Source: Flavobacteriaceae bacterium (lineage in GTDB: Bacteria > Bacteroidota > Bacteroidia > Flavobacteriales > Flavobacteriaceae). Taken from it: a stretch of DNA of 17,165 bases. Positions within the stretch are counted from its first letter, which is position 1, and each line of letters begins with the position of its first letter. The notes under the pieces were generated by a model that had not been told where the DNA came from, did no database searches, and saw only the letters and a program-made list of their open reading frames with translations. Below are positions 7,540 through 13,825 of this stretch, one piece after another. Made by a program: the position numbers and the translations under genes. The stretch is from the NCBI GenBank assembly GCA_020435885.1, contig JAGQYU010000078.1:1-17165 (forward strand). The letters are read 5' to 3'.

Positions 7540-7716
7540 GGAGTGAAGTATAATTGTTGAAGCAAAAAAAAGAATTATTATTAACAATTGCGGTACAAAA
7601 TACTAAAAATTGAACATTTTTTTTTACATTTAGACCTCACTTTTTTAGGCTTAATGAGTGTTTTATTTTAAAGTTTTTTATTTTTGCCACGATTTTAAAT
7701 TTAAAAATTAGAAATT
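7540..7716. promoter_or_regulatory. Divergent purN / acpP intergenic region
   Basis: This 177-base gap holds the leaders of both divergent genes. On the plus strand the acpP -7 element is at 7679-7686. On the minus strand, the reverse complement of 7596-7602 reads TATTTTG, a shortened version of TAnnTTTG that could serve purN. An inverted repeat, AATTGTT (7552-7558) with AACAATT (7583-7589), lies in the purN leader. Its role, if any, is unknown. Confidence 0.4.
7679..7686 (+). promoter_or_regulatory. -7 promoter element for acpP
   Basis: TATTTTTG matches TAnnTTTG exactly and predicts a transcript start about 24 bases before the acpP ATG. The -33 position has no perfect TTG; the closest sequence is GTGTTTT around 7658-7664. 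Confidence 0.55.
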
Positions 7717-7953
7717 ATGTCAGACATTGCATCAAGAGTAAAGGCTATCATCGTTGACAAATTAGGTGTTGACGAAAATGAAGTAACTAACGAAGCTAAC
7801 TTTACTAACGATTTAGGAGCGGATTCTTTAGATACCGTAGAACTGATTATGGAATTTGAAAAAGAATTCGACATTCAAATCCCAGATGACCAAGCAGAGA
7901 ATATTGCTACTGTAGGTCAAGCAATCAGCTATATAGAAGAAGCTAAAAAGTAA
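7717..7953 (+). CDS. acpP: Acyl carrier protein
   Basis: The 78-residue acidic protein carries growing acyl chains on a 4'-phosphopantetheine arm during fatty-acid synthesis in the cytoplasm. The attachment serine is S37 in the invariant motif GADSLDTVEL. The helices on either side (residues 3-16, 37-51, 66-77) and the many Asp and Glu residues are typical. Length matches other ACPs. It is followed by a long hairpin terminator and then fabF, an arrangement that should yield plenty of short acpP mRNA. A consensus -7 promoter element lies 31 bases upstream. Confidence 0.97.
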   Translation: MSDIASRVKAIIVDKLGVDENEVTNEANFTNDLGADSLDTVELIMEFEKEFDIQIPDDQAENIATVGQAISYIEEAKK

Positions 7954-7969
7954 TCTAACGATACTTATC

Positions 7970-8009
7970 AAACTACGAGCATCACTGCGGTGATTTGCTC
8001 GTAGTTTTT
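7970..8009 (+). terminator. Long hairpin terminator/attenuator between acpP and fabF
   Basis: AAACTACGAGCA (7970-7981) pairs with TGCTCGTAGTTT (7996-8007) in a 12-bp stem. Above it TCAC/GTGA adds four pairs round a TGCG loop, with two unpaired Ts on the 3' side. The stem runs into a T-stretch ending at 8009. It starts 17 bases after the acpP stop and ends 28 bases before the fabF ATG. No consensus promoter is visible between it and fabF. Confidence 0.85.
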
Positions 8010-8037
8010 ATAATCTGTAAACCAATTCTTTACTTGC

Positions 8038-9291
8038 ATGGAATTAAAACGAGTAGTTGTAACCGGACTAGGAGCTTTAACCCCAATTGGAAATAACATT
8101 GCCGAATATTGGAACGGCTTAATAAATGGTGTTAGCGGCGCAGCCCCTATTACACATTTTGATGCTTCCAAATTCAAAACTCAATTTGCATGCGAAATCA
8201 AAAATTTTGATCCAACTGAATTTTTAGACAGAAAAGAGGCTCGCAAAATGGATAAATTTACACAATACGCCATGGTTGCCTCTCAAGAAGCTATTGAAGA
8301 TTCCGGACTGGATATCGAAAAAGAAGATAAAGACAGAATTGGTGTTATTTGGGGTGCCGGAATTGGAGGGTTGGAAACTTTCCAAGATGAGGTACTTAAC
8401 TTTGCAGCCGGAGATGGAACTCCAAAGTTCAATCCTTTCTTCATTCCTAAAATGATTGCAGATATTGCCCCAGGGCAAATATCCATAAAATACGGTTTAC
8501 ATGGACCTAACTTTGCTACGGTTTCTGCCTGCGCATCATCGGCTAACGCCATTATAGACGCCTTTAATTACATCCGTTTAGGACAAGCTGATATTTTTGT
8601 TACCGGAGGTTCTGAAGCGGCAGTAACTAAGGCTGGAATGGGAGGATTTAATTCCATGCACGCTTTATCTACCAGAAATGAAGACCCTAAAACTGCTTCT
8701 CGTCCATTTGATAAGGATAGAGATGGTTTTGTACTCGGCGAAGGCGCAGGAGCACTCATCTTAGAAGAATACGAGCATGCTAAGGCTAGAGGCGCAAAGA
8801 TTTATGCCGAACTTGTAGGAGGTGGTTTGTCTGCCGATGCACATCACTTAACTGCACCACACCCTGAAGGATTAGGCGCTATGAGTGTAATGAAAAATTG
8901 CTTAAAAGATGCAGGTATAACTGCTGATAAAATTGACCACATCAACATGCATGGAACTTCTACACCTTTAGGTGATATTGCTGAATCTAAAGCAATTAAA
9001 GAGGTTTTTGGAGAACATGCTTACGATATCAATATCAACTCAACTAAATCCATGACCGGACATTTGTTGGGGGCAGCCGGTGCCATAGAAGCTATAGCAT
9101 CCATACTTGCAATAAAGAATGGAATGGTTCCTCCAACTATCAATCACTTTACGGATGATGACCAAATAGATCCAAAACTTAACTTTACATTTAACAAACC
9201 TCAAAAGAGAGATGTTAATTATGCTATGAGCAATACTTTTGGATTTGGAGGTCATAATGCCTGTGTACTCTTTAAAAAGATAGACGCCTAA
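8038..9291 (+). CDS. fabF: Beta-ketoacyl-ACP synthase II
   Basis: FabF extends acyl-ACP by condensing it with malonyl-ACP in the elongation cycle of fatty-acid synthesis. The 417-residue length is usual for KAS II. The nucleophile is C165 in VSACASSAN. The two histidines of the Cys-His-His triad are H305 in MHGTSTPLGD and H342 in GHLLGAAGA. The conserved K337 lies in NSTKSMTGH, and the gatekeeper loop is FGFGGHNA near the C-terminus. The N-terminal RVVVTGLGALTPIG is diagnostic. The substrate partner, acpP, lies just upstream across a strong terminator hairpin, so fabF is probably read from terminator read-through. rnc begins 15 bases after its stop. Confidence 0.97.
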   Translation: MELKRVVVTGLGALTPIGNNIAEYWNGLINGVSGAAPITHFDASKFKTQFACEIKNFDPTEFLDRKEARKMDKFTQYAMVASQEAIEDSGLDIEKEDKDRIGVIWGAGIGGLETFQDEVLNFAAGDGTPKFNPFFIPKMIADIAPGQISIKYGLHGPNFATVSACASSANAIIDAFNYIRLGQADIFVTGGSEAAVTKAGMGGFNSMHALSTRNEDPKTASRPFDKDRDGFVLGEGAGALILEEYEHAKARGAKIYAELVGGGLSADAHHLTAPHPEGLGAMSVMKNCLKDAGITADKIDHINMHGTSTPLGDIAESKAIKEVFGEHAYDININSTKSMTGHLLGAAGAIEAIASILAIKNGMVPPTINHFTDDDQIDPKLNFTFNKPQKRDVNYAMSNTFGFGGHNACVLFKKIDA

Positions 9292-9306
9292 AACTTACTA
9301 ATTGGC

Positions 9307-10047
9307 ATGAATTTTTTTCAAAAGATCCTCAAACATAAAAATGGTAATGATGAGGACTTTACTTTAGAGTTAAAAAAAATTCTGGGGTTTACCCCTAATG
9401 ATATTTCTTTTTACACAAAAGCCTTTACACACAGTTCTTTAAAAAAAATAACTAACAACGGTAAGCCCATCAATTATGAGCGTTTAGAATTTTTGGGAGA
9501 TGCCTTGCTAAGCTCTATAATTGCTATTCATTTATTTAAAGAAATACCCAATGCAACCGAAGGCTACCTTACACAAATGCGTTCTAAAATAGTAAGTAGG
9601 GAACACTTAAATGAGATCAGTAGTGATCTCAGCTTGATAAACTTTGTAAAGAGCAATGTGCCTAAACGGAATTTTGGAGAAAATATTCACGGAAACATTT
9701 TTGAAGCTTTGATCGGTGCTGTTTATTTAGATAAAGGTTACAAAGTTTGCGAAAAATTTGTTTACAAGACAGTTATAGAACCTTATGTGGATATTGAGCG
9801 CTTGGAAGGCAAAATTACCAGTTATAAAAGTCTGCTCATAGAATGGTGCCAAAAAGAAAAGAATGCTATTCACTATGATATCTATGAAGATACAGGCAAT
9901 GATACGCTAAAACATTTTAGCGTTAAATTGATGATAAACGAAGAACTTATAGCTAAAGGCAGAGCCACTTCTAAGAAAAAAGCTGAAGAAATAGCTTCAA
10001 AACGTGCTTATTATAAGTTGCAGGATAAGATTAGCATAAATAATTAA
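9307..10047 (+). CDS. rnc: Ribonuclease III
   Basis: RNase III cuts double-stranded RNA, processing rRNA precursors and structured mRNAs. The 246-residue protein has the two usual parts. The nuclease domain (about 20-165) holds the signature ERLEFLGD, with E58, E61 and D65 matching E38, E41 and D45 of E. coli. The second acidic cluster is GNIFEALIGAVYLD, where E133 matches the essential E117. Asn130 stands where E. coli has D114. The C-terminal dsRNA-binding domain (about 170-240) ends with ATSKKKAEEIASKRA, the RNA-binding helix. A non-conserved N-terminal extension of some 20 residues precedes the core. It follows fabF by 15 bases, so the two are likely cotranscribed. A short perfect hairpin lies inside the gene at 9612-9631. 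Confidence 0.96.
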   Translation: MNFFQKILKHKNGNDEDFTLELKKILGFTPNDISFYTKAFTHSSLKKITNNGKPINYERLEFLGDALLSSIIAIHLFKEIPNATEGYLTQMRSKIVSREHLNEISSDLSLINFVKSNVPKRNFGENIHGNIFEALIGAVYLDKGYKVCEKFVYKTVIEPYVDIERLEGKITSYKSLLIEWCQKEKNAIHYDIYEDTGNDTLKHFSVKLMINEELIAKGRATSKKKAEEIASKRAYYKLQDKISINN

Positions 10048-10096
10048 TTCTCAAACGTTTTCGTAAATTCTCCTATAGTATTCGCAAAACAATACT

Positions 10097-10104
10097 TATT
10101 TTAG
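10097..10104 (+). promoter_or_regulatory. Possible -7 element before the IPExxxVDY gene
   Basis: TATTTTAG is one base off TAnnTTTG and lies 18 bases before the ATG at 10123, in a 75-base gap after rnc. No -33 partner is clear. The gene could instead be read from the fabF-rnc transcript, since no terminator is visible after rnc. Confidence 0.25.
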
Positions 10105-10122
10105 CACAAATTTTATTTCCAG

Positions 10123-10584
10123 ATGTCTAAAACGCTTACATTGTGTTATGAATACGAACATGATTATAAGCTTATTGGAATTAACAGCACCATTGAAGAC
10201 CACCGCTTGGCTTACCTTTTAAATCAAAACCTAGAAATCCATTTGAAACGACAGCCAAACGATCTGGACTTTGCTGAAAAAGAATGTTCTTTTACACTTT
10301 ATAATTATGATTGCGAAGCTACCTTTTCAACATGGTCGCTACTGGCAAACAAACATTTCTTTCTGTCAGAGACCAATGAAAATAACCTGTTCGGAGAAGA
10401 ATCTAAAGTGACTTACCTTATCAACGAAAAAAGAAATGTAGATTATTTTTTGAAAATAAACGGAGAGTTTGAAGACACTGAAATAAGATCATTTTTAGAA
10501 AAAATAAAAAATATCAAAGGGATTATAACTTGTTATAGTATTGATCCTGAAACTCTAAAATCAAAAGATTTTTTAATTTTTTAA
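10123..10584 (+). CDS. IPExxxVDY family protein
   Basis: The 153-residue soluble protein belongs to a Bacteroidota family named after a motif IPExxxVDY and usually found next to pyruvate kinase. Here the motif reads INEKRNVDY at residues 100-108, so the family proline is Asn101 while the Glu, Val, Asp and Tyr are kept. Before it come alternating strands and helices: an N-terminal strand LTLCYEYEHDYKLIGI, a helix DHRLAYLLNQN, and aromatic-rich strands at 56-80. After it, YFLKINGE leads to a C-terminal helix and strand (IRSFLEKIKNIKG, then IITCYSID). There is no signal peptide or membrane segment, so it is cytoplasmic. The function is not established. The five-base gap to pyk suggests co-translation and perhaps a role tied to pyruvate kinase, but that is inference. 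Confidence 0.85.
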   Translation: MSKTLTLCYEYEHDYKLIGINSTIEDHRLAYLLNQNLEIHLKRQPNDLDFAEKECSFTLYNYDCEATFSTWSLLANKHFFLSETNENNLFGEESKVTYLINEKRNVDYFLKINGEFEDTEIRSFLEKIKNIKGIITCYSIDPETLKSKDFLIF

Positions 10585-10589
10585 CTACT

Positions 10590-12023
10590 ATGCGAAATCG
10601 TAAAAAAACAAAAATAGTTGCAACATTAGGTCCAGCCACCAACTCAGAAGAGGTTATAGAAGAGATGATGACCTACGGAGTTAATGTGTTTAGAATCAAT
10701 TTTTCACATGCTGATTATGATGATGTTGCCAAAAAAATAAAACTTATTAGGAGTATTAATGTAAGATTAGGTTATAACGTTGCCGTATTGGCCGATCTTC
10801 AAGGTCCAAAACTGCGTGTAGGCGTAATGGATGAAGATGTGGTATTGAAAAAAGGTGATACTTTTACTTTTACCACAGAAAAATGCCAAGGGACTAAAGA
10901 AAAGGCTTACATGACCTACAAAAACTTCCCTAAAGATGTAAAAAAAGGCGAAAATATTTTAGTGGATGATGGCAAACTACTTTTCAAAGTAGTAGATACC
11001 AATGGCACTGATGAAGTTGTAACCGAAGTATTAAGAGGAGGCCCTTTAAAATCAAAAAAAGGTGTAAACCTCCCTAATACAAACGTTTCTTTGCCTGCAC
11101 TCACCGAAAAAGATAGAAAAGACGCCTTGTTTGCTATTGAACAAGAAGTGGACTGGATAGCTCTTTCATTTGTAAGAAATGTTCAAGATTTAGTTGACCT
11201 ACGAGAATTGATCACTGAACATTCTTCGTTCAGAATTCCTATCATTGCCAAAATTGAAAAACCAGAAGCCGTTTCAAGAATCAACCTACTAACACCACAT
11301 TGCGATGGACTCATGGTTGCCAGAGGCGATTTAGGAGTTGAAGTGGAAATGGAAAAAGTGCCGCTAATCCAGAAAAAATTAGTGCTTCAAGCAAAAAAGT
11401 CCAGAATTCCGGTAATCATTGCTACTCAAATGATGGAATCTATGATCAATAGTCAGATTCCTACCAGAGCTGAAGTAAACGATGTGGCTAATTCCATTAT
11501 GGATGGTGCAGATGCAGTAATGCTATCAGGTGAAACATCCGTTGGACAATTTCCCGTTGAGGTTATCAGAAAAATGAGAAGCATCATTGAAAATGTAGAA
11601 GATTCTCCGCTTATTAATAAACCTCAGGTTTTTATTAAAAGTGTTAATGAACGATTTATTTCAAAAACAGTTTGTTATACAGCTGCAAAAATGGCTGATG
11701 AAATTGGAGCTACCGTTATTTCAACACTTACAAATAGTGGTTATACTGCCTTTCAAATTTCTGCTTGGAGGCCGAAATCACATATTTTAGCATTTTCTAA
11801 TAATCGTAGAATTTTAGCTATGCTTAATTTACTTTGGGGTGTAAAAGCGCAATTTTATGACAGAGATGTTAGTACCGATGAGACTGTGGAAGATATTAAT
11901 AGAATAGCTGTAGAAAAAGAGTATGCCAATCCTGGTGACTATGTAATAAACCTTACTTCTATGCCTGTAAAAGCCAGAGGAATGGTTAATACACTACGTG
12001 TTTGCCAAATTGAAGAAGAATAA
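10590..12023 (+). CDS. pyk: Pyruvate kinase
   Basis: Pyruvate kinase makes pyruvate and ATP from phosphoenolpyruvate and ADP, the last step of glycolysis. The 477-residue protein has the usual A, B and C domains. The N-terminal TKIVATLGP and the substrate arginine R35 in RINFSH start the barrel. The B lid runs about 72-170. The signature IIAKIEKPEA holds the catalytic K221 and the metal ligand E223, with D247 in ARGDLG as the second metal ligand. TQMMESM (279-285) and the MLSGETSVG loop (311-319) follow. The C domain (about 350-477) is the allosteric part and ends IEEE, with no extra PEP-utiliser domain. It starts five bases after the IPExxxVDY gene. With gpmI about 1.8 kb downstream, two lower-glycolysis enzymes lie in the window. 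Confidence 0.97.
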   Translation: MRNRKKTKIVATLGPATNSEEVIEEMMTYGVNVFRINFSHADYDDVAKKIKLIRSINVRLGYNVAVLADLQGPKLRVGVMDEDVVLKKGDTFTFTTEKCQGTKEKAYMTYKNFPKDVKKGENILVDDGKLLFKVVDTNGTDEVVTEVLRGGPLKSKKGVNLPNTNVSLPALTEKDRKDALFAIEQEVDWIALSFVRNVQDLVDLRELITEHSSFRIPIIAKIEKPEAVSRINLLTPHCDGLMVARGDLGVEVEMEKVPLIQKKLVLQAKKSRIPVIIATQMMESMINSQIPTRAEVNDVANSIMDGADAVMLSGETSVGQFPVEVIRKMRSIIENVEDSPLINKPQVFIKSVNERFISKTVCYTAAKMADEIGATVISTLTNSGYTAFQISAWRPKSHILAFSNNRRILAMLNLLWGVKAQFYDRDVSTDETVEDINRIAVEKEYANPGDYVINLTSMPVKARGMVNTLRVCQIEEE

Positions 12024-12096
12024 TTGCTGCTTCTTTTCTTCGCTTATGTGGATATAAAATATTTGTATCTTTATAAAAATTTAAAAACACTATGTT

Positions 12097-12870
12097 ATGA
12101 GAAGAAGTGGAGGTTTTAAAATACGGTTATTGATTGGTGCAGCCATCATTCTATTTTCATTATTTAAATATTACTCAAACCGTACTACCAATCCCTATAC
12201 AGGCAAAAAACAGAGTATTGAACTTTCTGCAGATGACGAAATTGCTATCGGTTTACAAAGCGCTCCACAAATGGCTCAACAGCATGGTGGCTTATATCCA
12301 AACCAAGAATATCAGGATTTTGTTGACAAAGTTGGCAATAAACTGGTTAACAATAGTATAGCCAAAGAAACTCCGTATAGATATGATTTCCATTTATTGA
12401 GGGATCCTGAAACTATCAATGCCTTTGCATTACCAGGAGGGCAGATATTTATTACCTACGCTCTATTTTCCAAATTAGAGAATGAAGACCAATTGGCTGG
12501 TGTGCTGGGCCATGAGATAGGCCATGTAGTAGGTCGCCATTCTGCCGAACGTATGGCGCAACAAGGGCTAACACAAGGTATTATATCCGGGGTTATGGTT
12601 GGTTCTGATGCCAATGCAGGTCAGATGGCAGCTATGATTGCTAACGTAATTAATATGAAATATGGCAGAGGTGATGAATTGGAAAGTGATGAACTTGGTG
12701 TAAAGTTTATGATCGATGCTGGCTATCAACCGGAAGAACTTATGGGTGTTATGAAAATTTTAAAAGAAGCTGCCGGACCTAACAGGGTGCCTGAATTTCA
12801 AAGTACCCACCCAGATCCTGAGAACAGGATTGAAAAAATAAAAGAGGCTATAGAAAAATATCGTAATTAG
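12097..12870 (+). CDS. M48-family zinc metallopeptidase, membrane-anchored
   Basis: The 257-residue protein has one N-terminal membrane segment (about 9-25) after a basic start (MRRSGGFKIR), which puts the peptidase domain outside the cytoplasmic membrane. The zinc site is GHEIGHVVGRH, with H139, E140 and H143. The third ligand lies in DELESDELG (E194 by the ExxxD rule of M48). Before it come the family features INAFALPGGQIFIT (107-120) and LENEDQLAGVLGHE. STHPDPENRI near 236-245 is the conserved C-terminal motif. This is the compact Oma1/BepA-like (M48C) layout without a TPR domain, a type involved in envelope protein quality control. An alternative ATG three bases upstream is out of frame. 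The 73-base gap after pyk has no hairpin, so read-through from pyk is possible. Confidence 0.92.
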   Translation: MRRSGGFKIRLLIGAAIILFSLFKYYSNRTTNPYTGKKQSIELSADDEIAIGLQSAPQMAQQHGGLYPNQEYQDFVDKVGNKLVNNSIAKETPYRYDFHLLRDPETINAFALPGGQIFITYALFSKLENEDQLAGVLGHEIGHVVGRHSAERMAQQGLTQGIISGVMVGSDANAGQMAAMIANVINMKYGRGDELESDELGVKFMIDAGYQPEELMGVMKILKEAAGPNRVPEFQSTHPDPENRIEKIKEAIEKYRN

Positions 12871-12902
12871 TACTCATATCTACAAATTGTAACATTTCCC
12901 TC

Positions 12903-12941
12903 ATTTTTGATTCTAATGTAATATAATCATTAATCAAAAAT
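12903..12941. repeat. AT-rich inverted repeat just before the 88-residue protein gene
   Basis: ATTTTTGATT plus AATG (12903-12912 and 12915-12918) pairs with CATTAATCAAAAAT (12928-12941). This gives 14 pairs with a two-base bulge (CT) and a nine-base loop. It ends seven bases before the ATG at 12949. Only two pairs are G:C, and the 3' side has As rather than Ts, so it is not a normal plus-strand terminator. A protein-binding dyad or leader hairpin is possible. Confidence 0.5.
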
Positions 12942-12948
12942 CAATACT

Positions 12949-13215
12949 ATGAGTTTCGGTGGCGCAGTTTCAGCAATGCTAACCAGCCTAAAAAATAACA
13001 AGAGAAGTAGAGTTAGTGCATTTGAAAAAATTAAAGGTTACGAAAATATTCCTTATAAAAAGGGGAAGATAGAAAAAAAGGCTACCCCACTACAACTTAA
13101 GGAAATAAGGGAAAAACTTCAAAAAGAAAACAAGATGAATACAGTAATAGTTACTATTGTGTCCATTATAGTTGCTGTAATTCTTGTTGTTTTATTCTAC
13201 TATGTGAAATTTTAA
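12949..13215 (+). CDS. Small tail-anchored membrane protein of unknown function
   Basis: The 88-residue protein has a short N-terminal segment MSFGGAVSAMLTSLKNNKRSR, a basic middle part (residues 16-62, many Lys and Arg), and a C-terminal membrane segment (about 65-85, VIVTIVSIIVAVILVVLFY) with only VKF after it. The basic region should stay in the cytoplasm with the tail in the membrane. The stretch TPLQLKEIREKLQKENK (46-62) looks like an amphipathic helix. Small proteins with this N-terminal pattern are, as I recall, common in Flavobacteriaceae and uncharacterised. An AT-rich dyad precedes its start and an imperfect hairpin follows its stop. No function can be inferred. Confidence 0.7.
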   Translation: MSFGGAVSAMLTSLKNNKRSRVSAFEKIKGYENIPYKKGKIEKKATPLQLKEIREKLQKENKMNTVIVTIVSIIVAVILVVLFYYVKF

Positions 13216-13219
13216 AACG

Positions 13220-13253
13220 AAAAGAGCACTACAAAAACTTATAGCACTCTTTT
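13220..13253. terminator. Imperfect hairpin terminator, probably bidirectional
   Basis: AAAAGAG (13220-13226) pairs with CTCTTTT (13247-13253). Inside, a two-base mismatch on each side is followed by CTA/TAG and a ten-base loop. It lies between the converging stops at 13215 and 13281, with T-runs at the 3' side in both directions. Confidence 0.65.
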
Positions 13254-13280
13254 ACAAATAATTACACAACTACTATTTTC

Positions 13281-13670
13281 TTAAATACTTTGCTCTTTTG
13301 ATACTGCCAATAAAAACATTTCAGCGTCAACAGCTTTAGATAACTTAGCGTAATCTAATGCTGTATAACCTCTGTCACATTTTGTTTTCATTTCTGCTCC
13401 ATTGGCTAATAATAATTTTAGGATTTCAACTTTATTGTGTCTGGCAGCATACATTAGAGGGGTTTTACCAACCGATTTTTTGTTTACATCAACACCGGCT
13501 TCTGTCATACTTTTAACAGCATCATAGTTTCCTTGTTGAATTAATTTACAAAAAGTATCTACTCCACTTACAAAAGTTTTTTCAGTAGATAACTCATTGT
13601 TAGATGTTCCGGGAGTAGCATATACCATTACTCCAAAAAATAAAGCGGTGATGACGAATAATTTTTTCAT
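13281..13670 (-). CDS. Exported ankyrin-repeat protein
   Basis: The 129-residue protein has a cleavable signal peptide (MKKLFVITALFFGVMVYA, cut probably after residue 18), so it should be periplasmic. Ankyrin repeats follow. The first, weak one covers about 37-67 (FCKLIQQGNYDAVKSMTEAG, then VDVN). A clear one is at 68-97 (GKTPLMYAARHNKVEILKLL, then ANGA). A third, partial one is at 100-122 (RGYTALDYAKLSKAVDAEMF). With about three repeats this is a short protein-binding stack with no other domain. C41 and C98 could form a disulfide. The partner is unknown. It converges on the 88-residue membrane protein and diverges from gpmI. Confidence 0.88.
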   Translation of the reverse strand: MKKLFVITALFFGVMVYATPGTSNNELSTEKTFVSGVDTFCKLIQQGNYDAVKSMTEAGVDVNKKSVGKTPLMYAARHNKVEILKLLLANGAEMKTKCDRGYTALDYAKLSKAVDAEMFLLAVSKEQSI

Positions 13671-13801
13671 AATTAATTAAAACTTTAGTGATTATTTATT
13701 GTAAAAGACGACCCTTTAAAATCTTTGTTACGCTCTTTAACACTCCTTAACTTAAGTTTAACTTATGGCGTTAATAACTGTTAATTTACCTTGAAAAGTG
13801 T

Positions 13802-13809
13802 TACTTTTG
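13802..13809 (+). promoter_or_regulatory. -7 promoter element for gpmI
   Basis: TACTTTTG matches TAnnTTTG exactly, 16 bases before the gpmI ATG, giving a leader of only about ten bases. A weak -33 candidate CTG (13778-13780) lies 21 bases upstream. The 155-base divergent gap shows no clear element for the ankyrin gene. Confidence 0.5.
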
Positions 13810-13825
13810 TTAACATAATTTTCAT

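Noticed and set aside
7540..7587. Longer PurN start at 7587 with a hydrophobic leader
   Set aside because: PurN is cytoplasmic and normally begins directly with the first beta-strand before GSGTN, as from the ATG at 7539.
7552..7589. Inverted repeat AATTGTT/AACAATT upstream of purN
   Set aside because: Seven-bp AT-rich arms 24 bases apart are expected by chance in such DNA; mentioned only in the intergenic entry.
7717..12023. The acpP-fabF-rnc-IPExxxVDY-pyk block as a new gene system
   Set aside because: From general knowledge, this order is common in Flavobacteriaceae and its members are housekeeping genes.
12134..12361. Plus-strand ORF of 75 codons overlapping the M48 peptidase
   Set aside because: It is an out-of-frame shadow of a gene with an intact zinc motif and no independent features.
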